Source: Marinobacter salexigens | GTDB lineage: Bacteria > Pseudomonadota > Gammaproteobacteria > Pseudomonadales > Oleiphilaceae | NCBI RefSeq assembly: GCF_018860765.1 | Contig: NZ_JAHKPV010000001.1 | Location: 1 to 57,634 of the forward strand | DNA length: 57,634 nucleotides | Direction of reading: 5' to 3' | In this document: positions 28,559 through 39,053 of the stretch, piece after piece | Layout of the letters: the number at the start of each line of letters is the position of its first letter | How positions within the stretch are numbered: the stretch's first letter is position 1 | Position numbers and translations under genes: made by a program | Notes under the pieces: generated by a model | What the model was told of the DNA's origin: nothing | What the model saw: the letters and a program-made list of their open reading frames with translations, nothing else | Databases searched by the model: none

Positions 28559-29353
28559 ATGGCTGTTACCATCAATACCCTGCGGGAATACAAGGAGAAA
28601 GGCGAAGCCTTCTCCGCCCTAACCTCTTATGATGCCACCTTTGCTCAGGTAGTCAGCGAAGCGGGGGTAGATGTTATTCTGATTGGCGACTCGCTGGGCA
28701 TGGTGCTTCAGGGCCACGACAGCACCTTACCCGTCACCATGGATCAGGTCGTGTACCACGTCAGCTGCGTTGCCAAAGGCAATCGTGGCTCACTCATTAT
28801 GGCCGACATGCCCTTCATGAGTTATGGCAGCGTAGATGCCGCACTGGAGAACGCCGCAGAACTGATGCGTGCAGGCGCGCACATGGTCAAGTTAGAAGGC
28901 ACAGACTGGATGAAAGACACCATCAGTGCTCTAACGGAACGCGCTGTACCCGTATGTGCACATCTGGGCCTGACCCCTCAGTTCGTCAATAAGTTTGGGG
29001 GCTACAAGGTTCAGGGTCGCGATGAAAAATCGGCAGAACTGATGATCAATCATGCCTGTGAGTTGGTTGCGGCGGGCGCAGACATCATCTTACTAGAATG
29101 CGTACCAGCGCCGCTGGCAGCCAGAATCACCCAAGCGGTGAAGGTTCCGGTTATCGGAATTGGCGCAGGCGCAGATACCGACGGTCAGATTCTGGTACTA
29201 CACGATATGCTAGGCATCACCACCGGCCGCAAGCCACGGTTCGTAAAAAACTTTTTGGCAGAGACAAACTCCATTCCGGAGGCCATCGCCGCCTACGCAA
29301 AAGCCGTAAGTGAGCGCACTTTCCCCGCCGAGGAGCATACGTTCAAGGCATGA
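28559..29353 (+). CDS. panB: 3-methyl-2-oxobutanoate hydroxymethyltransferase
   Basis: The first committed step of pantothenate synthesis: adds a hydroxymethyl group from methylene-THF to ketoisovalerate. The 264-residue barrel has [16 protein letters not shown], the metal site DMPFMSYG and HLGLTPQ. An AAGGA ribosome site lies before the ATG. It overlaps panC by four bases (ATGA), and its folate-derived substrate fits with folK being the preceding gene. Confidence 0.97.
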   Translation: MAVTINTLREYKEKGEAFSALTSYDATFAQVVSEAGVDVILIGDSLGMVLQGHDSTLPVTMDQVVYHVSCVAKGNRGSLIMADMPFMSYGSVDAALENAAELMRAGAHMVKLEGTDWMKDTISALTERAVPVCAHLGLTPQFVNKFGGYKVQGRDEKSAELMINHACELVAAGADIILLECVPAPLAARITQAVKVPVIGIGAGADTDGQILVLHDMLGITTGRKPRFVKNFLAETNSIPEAIAAYAKAVSERTFPAEEHTFKA

Positions 29354-30198
29354 GAACCGTCCATTCGCTAAAAGAGTTGCGCGCCATACTCCGCGGTTAC
29401 CGCCAGCAGGAGAAAACCATTGGTTTGGTGCCCACTATGGGCAACCTACATGAGGGGCACATTTCACTGGTTCGCAAAGCGGCTGAAGCAGCCGACATTG
29501 TGGTTACAAGTATCTTCGTAAACCCAATGCAATTTGGCGCCAATGAGGATCTGGATACCTACCCGCGCACACTGCTTAATGACCAAAACAAACTTGGCGA
29601 AGCGGGAAATACGCTGGTATTTGCCCCTTCGGCCGAAGAAGTTTACCCGGATGGCCTTGCGCGCCACACCCGCGTAGTCGTACCGGAAGTCAGTGCCGGA
29701 CATTGCGGAGACAGCCGCCCAGGGCATTTTGAAGGTGTTGCAACGGTTGTTTCTGTTCTATTCAACATGATTCAGCCGGAGTTTGCGGTGTTCGGCGAAA
29801 AAGACTTCCAGCAACTGGCCGTGATTCGCAAAATGGTGCGCGACCTAATGATTCCAGTTGAGGTTATTGGTGCAGCAACCGTTCGGGAGGACGATGGCTT
29901 AGCTAAAAGCTCGCGGAACGGCTACCTATCCGAAGAAGAGCGCGCAATCGCTCCAGTGATTTACCAAACTCTTCAAGCCACCGCTGCGAAAATTACCGAT
30001 GGCCACAGCGACTTCCAAGTTCTGGCCAAAGAAGCTGGCGAAAGCCTGATTGCAGCGGGACTGCGTCTGGATTACTTCAATATAGCCAACAGTAACACCT
30101 TGAAACCTGCCAAACCCGATGACAGCGATATCACCCTGCTGGCTGCGGCATTCCTTGGTAGCACTCGGCTCATTGATAACATCTCAGTCACCCGCTGA
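29350..30198 (+). CDS. panC: Pantothenate synthetase
   Basis: Condenses pantoate and beta-alanine with ATP. The 282-residue protein has the nucleotide signature [14 protein letters not shown] (HIGH-like), the pantoate-site FVNPMQFG and the later [12 protein letters not shown] and KSSRNGYLS loops. It begins inside the end of panB. pgi follows after 32 bases, so the transcript may continue into glycolysis. Confidence 0.97.
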   Translation: MRTVHSLKELRAILRGYRQQEKTIGLVPTMGNLHEGHISLVRKAAEAADIVVTSIFVNPMQFGANEDLDTYPRTLLNDQNKLGEAGNTLVFAPSAEEVYPDGLARHTRVVVPEVSAGHCGDSRPGHFEGVATVVSVLFNMIQPEFAVFGEKDFQQLAVIRKMVRDLMIPVEVIGAATVREDDGLAKSSRNGYLSEEERAIAPVIYQTLQATAAKITDGHSDFQVLAKEAGESLIAAGLRLDYFNIANSNTLKPAKPDDSDITLLAAAFLGSTRLIDNISVTR

Positions 30199-30230
30199 AG
30201 CATTACGACTCATCAGGAAAGGACTCGCGG

Positions 30231-31892
30231 ATGCCCTCGTCGCACTCAGGATTGACCGCTTCACCCGAATGGCAGGCTTTACTGGCTCACCGGGATAGCC
30301 TGCAAAACCGTCCCATGAAGGCGCTATTTGCAGACGATCCGGAAAGGGCCAACCGGTATTTTATCAATGGTGCGGGCCTGTCTCTGGATTTCTCCAGAAA
30401 CCGACTTACCGACGAAGTGCTCACAGCTCTGATGGATCTCGCTCGCAGCCGCAAGCTGGAAGACCGCAGAGCAGCCCTATTGCGCGGTGACAAGGTGAAC
30501 ATTACCGAAGGCCGCCCCGCCCTACATACTGCCCTTCGCAACCCCGGAACAGACACCCTAGTGGTCGACGGCCAAAACGTGACGGCGGAAGTAAGTGCGA
30601 CGCTGGCGAGTATGGAAGCCTTTGTTGAGGACGTGCTGAGCCAGTCACGTACGGGGTTTACCGGAAAAGCATTTTCGGACGTCGTTAGCATTGGCATCGG
30701 TGGCTCGTTTCTCGGCCCAAAGCTGGTAACGGAAGCTCTCCACCCTTACCGGGAATCCGGGCTACGCTGCCACTACGTGGCCAATATTGACGGTACGGAA
30801 ATCAGCGAAACTCTGGCAAAAATAGATCCTGAAACCACACTCTTTCTGGTTCAATCCAAATCTTTTAGCACGCGCGAGACGCTAGAAAACAGTAAGGTCG
30901 CCCGAAAGTGGTTTATAGAGCATGGTGGTAATGATCAGGCTGTAGCCAGTCATTTTATGGCTGTAACAGCGAACAAGGCTGCGGCACAGAAATTTGGCAT
31001 CGACCCCAGCAACGTATTTCCAATGTGGGATTGGGTAGGTGGGCGCTATTCTCTTTGGTCTGCTATCGGGCTACCTGTGGCACTGACCATTGGCATGGAT
31101 AACTTTCGGCGACTGCTCGCCGGTGCCCACGCTATGGACACCCACTTCTGTGATGCACCGCTGGAAAAGAACCTGCCCGTTGTCATGGCTATGCTCGGCA
31201 TTTGGTACAGCAATTTTTGGGGAGCCGAAACACACGCCATACTGCCTTACGACCACTACCTCCGTAACCTGCCGGACCACTTGCAACAACTGGATATGGA
31301 AAGCAGCGGTAAGCGCGTGGATCAGCAGGGTAAGCCATTGACATATCACTCAGGGCCCGTGATTTGGGGCGGAGTAGGCGCTAACGGTCAACACGCCTAT
31401 CACCAACTTATCCATCAAGGAACGCGACTGGTTCCAGCCGATTTCATCATACCGTTGCAAACCCACAACCCCGTTGCCACACATCACGCTGACTTATTTG
31501 CCAACTGTTTGGGCCAGTCCCGCGCAATGATGATTGGCAAAACACTTGAGGAAGCCAAAGCAGAACTGGCAAGCAGCGGCATGACAGATGCAGACATAAA
31601 CCGTTTGGCGCCACACAAGGTGATACCCGGCAACCAGCCCAGCAACACTCTAATGATGAGGAAGGTAACGCCGGAAGCCGTGGGGGCCTTGATTGCACTG
31701 TACGAACACCGCACCTATGTTCAGGGCGTCATTTGGGATCTGGATTCGTTCGACCAATGGGGAGTTGAACTGGGTAAAAAACTGGGCGAAAACATTCTGC
31801 CAAGATTGTTGAAGCCTAAAGATTCAGGCGAAACAAGTGACAGCGCTACTGACAACCTGATTGCGCTTTTCCGCTCAGCAAACGGCCTCTGA
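30231..31892 (+). CDS. pgi: Glucose-6-phosphate isomerase
   Basis: Interconverts glucose-6-phosphate and fructose-6-phosphate. The 553 residues include the two phosphoglucose isomerase signatures: the GIGGSFLGPKL and SKSFSTRET region of the sugar-phosphate site, and NPVATHHADL-type active-site segments towards the C-terminus. The length fits the E. coli-type enzyme. Its last 18 bases overlap the convergent second folK. Confidence 0.97.
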   Translation: MPSSHSGLTASPEWQALLAHRDSLQNRPMKALFADDPERANRYFINGAGLSLDFSRNRLTDEVLTALMDLARSRKLEDRRAALLRGDKVNITEGRPALHTALRNPGTDTLVVDGQNVTAEVSATLASMEAFVEDVLSQSRTGFTGKAFSDVVSIGIGGSFLGPKLVTEALHPYRESGLRCHYVANIDGTEISETLAKIDPETTLFLVQSKSFSTRETLENSKVARKWFIEHGGNDQAVASHFMAVTANKAAAQKFGIDPSNVFPMWDWVGGRYSLWSAIGLPVALTIGMDNFRRLLAGAHAMDTHFCDAPLEKNLPVVMAMLGIWYSNFWGAETHAILPYDHYLRNLPDHLQQLDMESSGKRVDQQGKPLTYHSGPVIWGGVGANGQHAYHQLIHQGTRLVPADFIIPLQTHNPVATHHADLFANCLGQSRAMMIGKTLEEAKAELASSGMTDADINRLAPHKVIPGNQPSNTLMMRKVTPEAVGALIALYEHRTYVQGVIWDLDSFDQWGVELGKKLGENILPRLLKPKDSGETSDSATDNLIALFRSANGL

Positions 31893-32399
31893 AATCACCC
31901 TGCCCTGCCAACTAAAGTTTACCGGCCAGAGCTTCTGGTCGGTATTGTACATCTGCCAGAGTTCAAGGTAAGTCTTTCGGCAAACCGGATGCTTAACGTC
32001 CGGAGCAACATCCGCCAAAGGCCTCAACACAAACGCGTTTTTTAGAATTTCACCTCTGGGCAACTCCACTCCGTCCAATCTGCCTACCGCTTCTCCATAG
32101 GTGAGAATATCGAGATCCAGCGTTCTAGCGCTGAATTTTGGCGCCTCTTTCCGACGGCCATTCTCGACTTCTAACAGTTTAAAGTGCTGTGAAAGCTCGC
32201 CTACAGACAGGCTAGTCTTTACTCCCACAACCAGATTTAGAAACGGTGAGCCATTAAACCCTACGGCTTCACTCTCGTACACTGGCGAGATATCCAATTC
32301 ACCAAACCAACCTGCCAGTGCGTCCAGCGCTGCGACCACATATCGCTCTCTATCAATATTGCTGCCAATGCTGATATAAACCGGAACTTGATCAGGCAT
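31875..32399 (-). CDS. folK: Second HPPK-like pyrophosphokinase
   Basis: A 174-residue HPPK homologue encoded with folB. It has the opening ISIGSNI and the catalytic core ARTLDLDILTYG with both aspartates, but the surrounding loop differs from the 28-kb copy (RKEAPKFSARTLDLD instead of [10 protein letters not shown]). The basic residues there that close over ATP appear changed. It starts eight bases inside the end of folB. Many pseudomonads carry this second copy. Whether it is fully active or acts on a modified pterin cannot be told from sequence. Confidence 0.88.
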   Translation of the reverse strand: MPDQVPVYISIGSNIDRERYVVAALDALAGWFGELDISPVYESEAVGFNGSPFLNLVVGVKTSLSVGELSQHFKLLEVENGRRKEAPKFSARTLDLDILTYGEAVGRLDGVELPRGEILKNAFVLRPLADVAPDVKHPVCRKTYLELWQMYNTDQKLWPVNFSWQGRVISEAVC

Positions 32400-32787
32400 T
32401 ATCAGGCTCTCCTTTCAAAGCAGTCCTTTCGATGCAAACACCCACAGACCGGGCGGCGGGCACGGCCCCGGGTTTACGCAGTACCAATCGAAGCCATCCA
32501 ACACCAAATTCACGCTGCAAAACACCCGCCAGAACCTCTGCACCATGTTCTAGCAGCTTCGGCTTGAGTTCCTTCAGGCAGCGATCAACGCGCTCGCTGA
32601 CCGATGCATAATCGAGCGCATCTTTTACATCATCAGAGGCTCCCGGAATACGGTTATCCCACGCCATCTCCAAGTCCACGACGAGCGACTGGGTTACTTC
32701 ACGCTCCCAGTCGTATACACCCACTACGGTCTCTACGACCAAGCCTTCGATCAATACGCTGTCTGCCAAGAAGGGCTCCCGGGGCAT
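32392..32787 (-). CDS. folB: Dihydroneopterin aldolase
   Basis: Cleaves dihydroneopterin to the HPPK substrate and glycolaldehyde, so it feeds directly into the overlapping folK. The core VLIEGLVVETVVGVYDWERE and the C-terminal GAVPAARSVGVCIER are typical. The open frame reaches 32910, but an N-terminal extension of 41 residues is not expected. ATG 32787 gives 131 residues, and a TTG at 32769 behind a GGGAG site would give 125. The divergent plsY lies upstream. Confidence 0.9.
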   Translation of the reverse strand: MPREPFLADSVLIEGLVVETVVGVYDWEREVTQSLVVDLEMAWDNRIPGASDDVKDALDYASVSERVDRCLKELKPKLLEHGAEVLAGVLQREFGVGWLRLVLRKPGAVPAARSVGVCIERTALKGEPDNA

Positions 32788-32910
32788 TTCCACGCTCTGC
32801 TGATTGAATAACATACAAACTGCGGCTACTGTAAACGCGCCAGCTCGCAAATTGAGGGCGGGCATTTTCGCACACATCACCCTGACACGTCTTCGTCTCT
32901 GAGACTGCAA

Positions 32911-33501
32911 ATGCCCCTGAGTGATCCGGTAACAATAGTTTTGCTGTGCGCAGTGGCCTACCTTGGCGGCTCGGTGTTGTTTGCACTGCCAATCTGCAAA
33001 CTTTGGGGGCTACCAGATCCCCGTGCACTAGGTTCGGGAAACCCTGGTGCCACCAACGTATACCGCAGCGGCGGCTGGCGCCCAGCTGCGATGACTCTGG
33101 CCTTGGACGCCGCAAAAGGCTGGCTGCCAGTTTGGTTCGCATACAACGCCGGGCTATCGGCTTTGGCGCAAGCTATGGTGGCACTATTTGCTGTCACCGG
33201 GCATATGATCCCAGCCTTCTACCGATTCAAGGGCGGCAAAGGGGTCGCAACCGCTTTGGGAGCTGGCCTTGCTCTAGCCCCGATTACCACAGCGGTCATG
33301 GCCGCCATCTGGTTATTGATATTATGGCGCTGGCGCATCTCTGCGCTGGCCTCAGTAATAACTGTTGTGAGCGGACCAGTGATCAGCGCATTCATCGAAC
33401 CAGAAAACCTTCCTTTATTCGGCCTACTCGCGCTTTTGGTGGTTGTGCGCCACCGCAACAATCTCATCCGGCTGGCCCAAGGGCGGGAAATCGGCCTCTA
33501 G
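32911..33501 (+). CDS. plsY: Acyl-phosphate:glycerol-3-phosphate acyltransferase
   Basis: An inner-membrane enzyme that starts phospholipid synthesis by acylating glycerol-3-phosphate from acyl-phosphate. The 196 residues form about five hydrophobic helices. The three conserved loops are visible: GSGNPGATN, the FKGGKGVATALG glycine-rich loop and the C-terminal VVRHRNNLIRL. It is divergent from folB and convergent with tsaD, the arrangement found in Pseudomonas. Confidence 0.95.
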   Translation: MPLSDPVTIVLLCAVAYLGGSVLFALPICKLWGLPDPRALGSGNPGATNVYRSGGWRPAAMTLALDAAKGWLPVWFAYNAGLSALAQAMVALFAVTGHMIPAFYRFKGGKGVATALGAGLALAPITTAVMAAIWLLILWRWRISALASVITVVSGPVISAFIEPENLPLFGLLALLVVVRHRNNLIRLAQGREIGL

Positions 33502-33518
33502 CGCCCCAGTTGGCCAAT

Positions 33519-34577
33519 TCAGTCAACAAGCCCTGTTGAGCGAGCTTCATCTAGTGCTGGCAACGTATTCATCGGCCACCTAGGTACAGCCACAATTCGC
33601 TCTCCATCACGCTGCCCCGCTTTTAAGCGCTGGGCACCCGCATAGGCGATCATTGCCCCGTTATCGGTACAGAATTCAGGACGCGCGTAGAATACATGGG
33701 CACGCAACTTTACAGCCATCTTTTCCAAGCTTGCCCGCAACCGCTTGTTGGCGCTCACCCCCCCAGCAATCACAAGCCGGTCACAGCGTGTTTGCTCTAG
33801 AGCCCTCCGACACTTGATCACCAGAGTCTCGACGGCCGCGGTCTCAAACGCCAGAGCAATATCGGCGCGGACCTGATCGCTCAAACCCTCCACAGATTTT
33901 TTTTCCGCATTGACCGTATTAAGAGTGAAGGTTTTAAGACCACTGAAGCTGAAGTCCAAACCCGGCCGATCCGTCATCGGCCTAGGAAAACGGTAACGGC
34001 CAGCAGTACCTTTTTCAGCCAACGCAGCCACCCGAGGGCCGCCGGGGTAGTCTAAACCCAACATTTTGGCGGTTTTATCGAAGGCTTCGCCTGCTGCGTC
34101 ATCTACAGACTCACCAAGCATTTGATATTGCCCAATGCCATCCACCCGCACTAATTGGGTATGCCCCCCCGAAACGAGCAGAGCAACAAACGGAAAAGCT
34201 GGCGGATTATCTTCCAGCATGGGTGCCAGCAAGTGACCTTCCATGTGATGCACCCCTAGTACCGGTATGCCTAAGGCAAACCCCAGCGCGTGGGCAACCG
34301 AGCCTCCCACCATAAGCGCCCCAATCAAGCCAGGCCCGGCGGTGTAGGCAATGCCATCAATGTCTTCTCGGGTGAGTTTGGCCTCGGTTAACACCTGATC
34401 ACACAAGGGCAAGAGTTTACGAACATGATCGCGGGATGCCAGCTCGGGCACAACTCCGCCGTAGTCGGCATGCATGTCGATCTGGCTGAACAGCGCATGG
34501 CTAAGCAGGCCCTTTTCGGTGTCGTAAAGCGCGACGCCGGTTTCATCACAGGAAGTCTCAATACCCAGAATCAGCAT
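33519..34577 (-). CDS. tsaD: tRNA threonylcarbamoyladenosine synthase subunit TsaD
   Basis: Transfers threonylcarbamoyl to A37 of ANN-decoding tRNAs, working with TsaB, TsaE and TsaC. It has [17 protein letters not shown] at the start, the metal-binding HxxxH in HHMEGHLL, and [11 protein letters not shown]. An ATG at 34592 is in frame, but MLILGIETS from 34577 (352 residues) fits the family start. It is divergent from rpsU across a shared promoter region. Confidence 0.96.
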   Translation of the reverse strand: MLILGIETSCDETGVALYDTEKGLLSHALFSQIDMHADYGGVVPELASRDHVRKLLPLCDQVLTEAKLTREDIDGIAYTAGPGLIGALMVGGSVAHALGFALGIPVLGVHHMEGHLLAPMLEDNPPAFPFVALLVSGGHTQLVRVDGIGQYQMLGESVDDAAGEAFDKTAKMLGLDYPGGPRVAALAEKGTAGRYRFPRPMTDRPGLDFSFSGLKTFTLNTVNAEKKSVEGLSDQVRADIALAFETAAVETLVIKCRRALEQTRCDRLVIAGGVSANKRLRASLEKMAVKLRAHVFYARPEFCTDNGAMIAYAGAQRLKAGQRDGERIVAVPRWPMNTLPALDEARSTGLVD

Positions 34578-34668
34578 ATAATCTGGCCACATCGGTTGGC
34601 GTTAATGGATAAACGGGGCGCATTTTAGCAGAAACCCGAAACTCACAGGCAGTTTCATCGAACAAACA

Positions 34669-34698
34669 TTGACCTTGCCACGACCCAAGCGCTATCAT
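34669..34698 (+). promoter_or_regulatory. Likely promoter of the rpsU-dnaG-rpoD operon
   Basis: TTGACC (34669-34674), an 18-bp spacer and TATCAT (34693-34698) lie about 130 bases before rpsU, leaving a long untranslated leader. The match is good but not perfect, and no other candidate in the gap is as strong. Confidence 0.55.
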
Positions 34699-34826
34699 TG
34701 CCGCCCTAAATTACGAACTGGTCGAGTTTTAGCCAATCTGACCAGTGATCGAGAGAATCGAGCCAGTCTGGCAACGCCAGATGCGCATCTAAATGAAACC
34801 GAATCTATCAGGTAGGTGATTGTCGA

Positions 34827-35042
34827 ATGCCAGCTGTTAAAGTGAAAGAGAATGAACCGTTTGACGTAGCACTGCGTCGCTTCAAGCGTTCTTGCGAGAA
34901 AGCCGGTGTACTTTCAGAAGTACGTCGTCGTGAGCACTACGAAAAGCCGACTTCCGTTCGCAAGCGTAAAGCAGCCGCTGCCGTTAAGCGTCATCTCAAG
35001 AAGCTTCAGCGGGAACAGCGCAAGTTCGAGCGTCTGTACTGA
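34827..35042 (+). CDS. rpsU: 30S ribosomal protein S21
   Basis: A 71-residue small-subunit protein of the usual bS21 length. It starts [26 protein letters not shown] and has a long basic helical tail ([20 protein letters not shown]). It leads the macromolecular synthesis operon rpsU-dnaG-rpoD, linking translation, replication and transcription. A hairpin terminator separates it from dnaG, so more rpsU than dnaG message is expected. Confidence 0.97.
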   Translation: MPAVKVKENEPFDVALRRFKRSCEKAGVLSEVRRREHYEKPTSVRKRKAAAAVKRHLKKLQREQRKFERLY

Positions 35043-35112
35043 GTTACCGCAGACGCCGCTTGACTGCAAAGCACTGATTGCCTGTACAGCCACAGGCTGC
35101 ACAGAGCGACCA

Positions 35113-35149
35113 AAAAATGCCGCCGGGGCCTGGCTTCGGCGGCATTTTT
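35113..35149 (+). terminator. Internal terminator/attenuator between rpsU and dnaG
   Basis: AAAAATGCCGCC (35113-35124) pairs with GGCGGCATTTTT (35138-35149), a perfect 12-bp stem ending in a T run. E. coli also has a terminator at this point of the operon, which keeps primase levels low. Confidence 0.9.
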
Positions 35150-35192
35150 GGCTATTGGCCTCTGTGTGTAACGGGCCTGAGGTGGAGCCATT

Positions 35193-36929
35193 ATGAGCGG
35201 ACTGATCCCCCAACGCTTTGTTGAAGACCTGCTCGATCGGGTAGATCTGGCAGAGCTGATCGGCTCGCGCATTACACTAAAAAAGGCCGGCGCCAACTAT
35301 AAGGCATGCTGTCCGTTTCATGATGAAAAAACGCCGTCATTCAATGTAAGGCCAGACAAGGGCTTTTATCATTGTTTCGGATGTGGCGCCCACGGCGACG
35401 CCATCAGTTTTATACGTGAATTCGAAGGTCTGGGCTTTACCGATGCCGTTGAAGAACTGGCGCGCAGAGCCGGGCTTGAAGTGCCCTATGATCAGGCCGC
35501 CAAGCAGGAAATCCAGCAGGCACGAACGCTAACCGACGCGCTGGACTTTGCCAGCCGCTTTTACCATTCAGCGCTTCACGGCCCGCAAGGCAGCTTCGCA
35601 CGCGATTACTTAAAGCAGCGCGGATTAGACAACAGCATTATTCAGCAGTATCAGGTGGGTTATGCACCAACTGCGGGAACCGCACTGTTTGATGCTGCAA
35701 ACAAAGATCTGCAGGGACCGCTGATCGAAACCGGCACAGTGTCTGACAAGTACGGCAGACCGCGAGACCTTTTTCGTAACCGGGTCATGTTTCCCATCCG
35801 CAACAGTCGGGGCAAGACCATCGCCTTTGGCGGAAGGACGCTCGGCGACGACAAAGCAAAATACATCAACTCACCCGAGTCGGATGTGTTTCACAAAAGC
35901 CGGGAAATATACGGCCTGTTCGAAGCGAAACAGGCACTTAAGCAGCTCGACAAGCTGCTTGTGGTAGAAGGCTACATGGATGTGATTGCTCTAGCCCAGC
36001 ATGGCATCCATTACGCCGTTGCGACTTTGGGCACAGCAACAAATCAGGATAGCCTCACTGCTTTATTGAGGCAGGTTCGGCATATTATTTTTTGCTTTGA
36101 TGGCGATCAGGCCGGATTCAGGGCCGCCGACCGAGCTCTGGATAACGCTCTGGAACTTATGGCAGACGGGCTGCACTTGCAGTTTTTGATGCTACCGGAA
36201 GGTGAAGACCCAGACACATTGATACGCAAAGAAGGGGCAGAAGCTTTTCAGAAGCGCATCGAGGGCGCAACCCCCTTCTCTCGGTACTTGTTTGACCGTC
36301 AAAGCGAAGGTCTGGATCTGCAACTGCCGGAGAACCGGGGTGAACTGAGAGCCAGAGCTGAACCGCTTTTAAATAAAATGCCCAGAAGCACCCTCCGGGA
36401 TGCTATGTGGCATGAAATGCTCCGCCTTTGCGGGGGCCGAAACCAATGGCAAGGCCGGAAGCAACAGCCACGGGGAAACTGGAAAGGTGAACGCAAGGAT
36501 CGCGTTACGGAAGAACGCATTGACGTAAAACTGAGCAAAGACAGCATTTTGTGCCTTGCGCTGCTTGAATCACCGGATCTGGCCAGTGAAGTCACAGAGC
36601 TTGCCAGCGGCTCCCGGCAGTACAATCAGGCCAAGGCCTTTGCCAAGTTTATTCTGGAGCGGGAAATCCGTTACCGGAAATCACTTATAACTGTGTTGGC
36701 GCTGGACAGCCAGGCACGTGAAGGGTTCTACCATCTATTCGACGGTATAGAGCACATACCGTCACGGGAAAGCACTCTGGCCGCAGCTCGAGAGCTGCTA
36801 AACCCGAACGAGGAAGCCGCAAGACAGCAAAAGCTGGCTACACTTTTACGCAACTTCGCAAACCTTACCGCCGAGGAACGGCAAGAGCTGCGAGAGCTGA
36901 GCGGGGGAACTCCCGAGAACAGCACTTGA
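35193..36929 (+). CDS. dnaG: DNA primase
   Basis: Makes RNA primers at the replication fork. The N-terminal zinc ribbon shows CCPFHDEKTPSF and CFGCGAHG. The TOPRIM catalytic core has VVEGYMDVIAL and the acidic FDGDQAG. The C-terminal part that docks on DnaB follows a charged linker near residue 425. The length of 578 is slightly short for the family. An ATG with a GGAG ribosome site follows the internal terminator by 43 bases. Confidence 0.97.
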   Translation: MSGLIPQRFVEDLLDRVDLAELIGSRITLKKAGANYKACCPFHDEKTPSFNVRPDKGFYHCFGCGAHGDAISFIREFEGLGFTDAVEELARRAGLEVPYDQAAKQEIQQARTLTDALDFASRFYHSALHGPQGSFARDYLKQRGLDNSIIQQYQVGYAPTAGTALFDAANKDLQGPLIETGTVSDKYGRPRDLFRNRVMFPIRNSRGKTIAFGGRTLGDDKAKYINSPESDVFHKSREIYGLFEAKQALKQLDKLLVVEGYMDVIALAQHGIHYAVATLGTATNQDSLTALLRQVRHIIFCFDGDQAGFRAADRALDNALELMADGLHLQFLMLPEGEDPDTLIRKEGAEAFQKRIEGATPFSRYLFDRQSEGLDLQLPENRGELRARAEPLLNKMPRSTLRDAMWHEMLRLCGGRNQWQGRKQQPRGNWKGERKDRVTEERIDVKLSKDSILCLALLESPDLASEVTELASGSRQYNQAKAFAKFILEREIRYRKSLITVLALDSQAREGFYHLFDGIEHIPSRESTLAAARELLNPNEEAARQQKLATLLRNFANLTAEERQELRELSGGTPENST

Positions 36930-36981
36930 AACTTGGCGCATTGATCACCATCTAACCATTCGGTGGCAGTGCATTAGAGCG

Positions 36982-37009
36982 ACAGCTATAATGGCTGTTT
37001 CATTTTTTT
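36982..37009 (+). promoter_or_regulatory. Hairpin or promoter element between dnaG and rpoD
   Basis: A TATAAT (36987-36992) forms the loop of a 5-bp inverted repeat (ACAGC and GCTGT), with TTTCATTTTTTT after it. It can be read as a -10 element for an rpoD promoter, though no good -35 is seen, or as a weak terminator after dnaG. The sequence does not decide between them. Confidence 0.4.
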
Positions 37010-37034
37010 ATTTAAGCGAGTTCACAGGGTGTCT

Positions 37035-38882
37035 ATGTCAGGCAATTCGCAGAAATCACGATTGAAAGACCTCATCGCACGAGGCAAGGAACAAGGCTAC
37101 CTGACTTACGCCGAGGTAAACGACCACCTCCCGGAAGACATTGCCGACCCGGATCAAGTCGAAGACATTATTCGCATGATCAACGACATGGGAATTCAGG
37201 TAACCGAGGTAGCACCGGATGCCGATACCCTGCTGATGACCGATGGCGACTCCACTGCTGACGAAGCCGCTGCCGCTGAAGCTGCCGCCGCTCTTGCCGC
37301 TGTGGAATCTGATGCTGGCCGCACCACAGACCCCGTCCGCATGTACATGCGCGAAATGGGTACCGTTGAGCTGCTAACCCGTGAAGGCGAGATCGTTATC
37401 GCCAAGCGCATCGAAGAAGGTATTCGCGATGTTATGGCAGCGGTTGCCCACTTCCCGGGCACTGTAGGCACCGTTATTCAGGCCTACGATCGCATCATTG
37501 AAAACGAAGGTCGTATTACCGACATCATTACCGGTTTTCTGGACCCAGATGGCGCAGAGCCGTTTATGCCGGAACCGCCTCCGAAGCCTGAGACCTCAGA
37601 CGAAGACCAGTCTGACGAGGATGCGGACGACGATGAAGAGGAAGAAGAACCAGAGAGCGGTCCAGATCCGGAAGAAACCCGCTTGCGTTTTGAGCTTCTT
37701 CGAGAAAAGCTCGACGACGCCGAAAAGCTACTGGCCAAGCACGGCCGTGCGGATAAGAAAACTCAGGTTGCATTGAACGATTTAGGGCAAATTTTCGCAC
37801 CCTTCAAACTTGGCAATAAAGCGTTTGACGAACTGGTTAACGTAGTTCGCTCTACCAACGATCTGGTGCGCGAGAACGAGCGTGCCATCCTCAAGATCTG
37901 TGTACGCGAATGCAAAATGCCACGCAAAGACTTCATCAAATCATTCCCGGGCAATGAAGCCAACTCGGAATGGGGCGAGAAGATCGGTAAAAGCAAAAAG
38001 CCGTACGCTGCCGCTATTGTGGAGCGATTGGATGAAATCGTTCGTCTTCAGAAGCGCATCATGAATGTGCAGACTGAAGTGGATCTAGACGTTGTAGATA
38101 TCAAAGAAATCAACCGCCGCGTCTCGATTGGTGAAGCAAGAGCCCGCCGCGCCAAGAAAGAAATGGTTGAGGCCAACCTGCGACTGGTTATTTCTATCGC
38201 GAAGAAGTACACCAACCGCGGTCTTCAGTTCCTCGACCTGATTCAGGAAGGCAACATCGGCCTGATGAAAGCCGTTGATAAATTTGAATACCGTCGTGGG
38301 TACAAGTTCTCTACCTATGCTACTTGGTGGATTCGTCAGGCCATCACCCGCTCTATTGCGGATCAGGCACGCACCATTCGTATTCCGGTGCACATGATTG
38401 AAACCATCAACAAGCTCAACCGGATTTCCCGCCAGATGCTGCAGGAAATGGGCCGCGAGCCCACCCCGGAAGAGCTGGGTGAGCGTATGGAGATGCCGGA
38501 AGACAAAATTCGTAAAGTCCTGAAGATTGCGAAAGAACCAATCTCCATGGAGACGCCGATTGGTGACGATGAAGACAGTCATCTGGGCGACTTTATCGAA
38601 GACATACAGGCGCTCTCGCCGGTAGACTCAGCTACTGCTGAAGGCCTGCGCGAAGCCACCCGCTCCGTTTTGTCAGGTCTGACTGCTCGTGAGTCCAAGG
38701 TACTGCGCATGCGCTTTGGTATCGAAATGAACACGGATCACACATTGGAAGAAGTCGGAAAACAGTTCGACGTAACCCGTGAACGTATCCGTCAAATCGA
38801 AGCAAAAGCATTGCGTAAACTGCGTCATCCTTCCCGCTCCGACCATTTGCGCGGATTTATTGACGATCAAGGCAACGGATAA
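37035..38882 (+). CDS. rpoD: RNA polymerase primary sigma factor RpoD (sigma70)
   Basis: The housekeeping sigma factor. Region 1.1 begins [21 protein letters not shown], and a very acidic non-conserved insert lies at about residues 185-215. Regions 2.1-2.4 include [22 protein letters not shown], and region 4 contains [31 protein letters not shown] at 37029 is in frame, but ATG 37035 sits five bases after AGGG and gives 615 residues. It is the last gene of the operon and is followed by a terminator. Confidence 0.98.
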   Translation: MSGNSQKSRLKDLIARGKEQGYLTYAEVNDHLPEDIADPDQVEDIIRMINDMGIQVTEVAPDADTLLMTDGDSTADEAAAAEAAAALAAVESDAGRTTDPVRMYMREMGTVELLTREGEIVIAKRIEEGIRDVMAAVAHFPGTVGTVIQAYDRIIENEGRITDIITGFLDPDGAEPFMPEPPPKPETSDEDQSDEDADDDEEEEEPESGPDPEETRLRFELLREKLDDAEKLLAKHGRADKKTQVALNDLGQIFAPFKLGNKAFDELVNVVRSTNDLVRENERAILKICVRECKMPRKDFIKSFPGNEANSEWGEKIGKSKKPYAAAIVERLDEIVRLQKRIMNVQTEVDLDVVDIKEINRRVSIGEARARRAKKEMVEANLRLVISIAKKYTNRGLQFLDLIQEGNIGLMKAVDKFEYRRGYKFSTYATWWIRQAITRSIADQARTIRIPVHMIETINKLNRISRQMLQEMGREPTPEELGERMEMPEDKIRKVLKIAKEPISMETPIGDDEDSHLGDFIEDIQALSPVDSATAEGLREATRSVLSGLTARESKVLRMRFGIEMNTDHTLEEVGKQFDVTRERIRQIEAKALRKLRHPSRSDHLRGFIDDQGNG

Positions 38883-38895
38883 GCATCACAACAGT

Positions 38896-38938
38896 AGCGG
38901 GCGCCCCACCTCCTCGGTATAATGGCGCCCGCTTTGTT
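38896..38938 (+). terminator. Terminator after rpoD
   Basis: AGCGGGCGCC (38896-38905) pairs perfectly with GGCGCCCGCT (38924-38933), followed by TTGTT. The loop contains a TATAAT (38918-38923) that could serve as a -10 for the tRNA gene 54 bases further on, but no -35 accompanies it. Confidence 0.85.
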
Positions 38939-38976
38939 CCCTCAGGGGAACACCCTCCAGACAGCGTTCGCTGAAT

Positions 38977-39053
38977 GGGCCTATAGCTCAGTTGGTTAGA
39001 GCAGAGGACTCATAATCCTTTGGTCCCTGGTTCGAGTCCAGGTGGGCCCACCA
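38977..39053 (+). tRNA. tRNA-Ile2 (anticodon CAT, read as lysidine-modified)
   Basis: A complete 77-base cloverleaf with encoded CCA. The acceptor GGGCCTA pairs with TGGGCCC, the D stem is GCTC/GAGC, the anticodon stem GAGGA/TCCTT surrounds CTCATAA (anticodon 39011-39013), and the T stem is CCTGG/CCAGG. CAT could be Met or Ile2. The C4-G69 and C5-G68 acceptor pairs are features recognised by the lysidine synthetase TilS, and the position after rpoD resembles E. coli ileX, so I favour Ile2. Confidence 0.93.
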
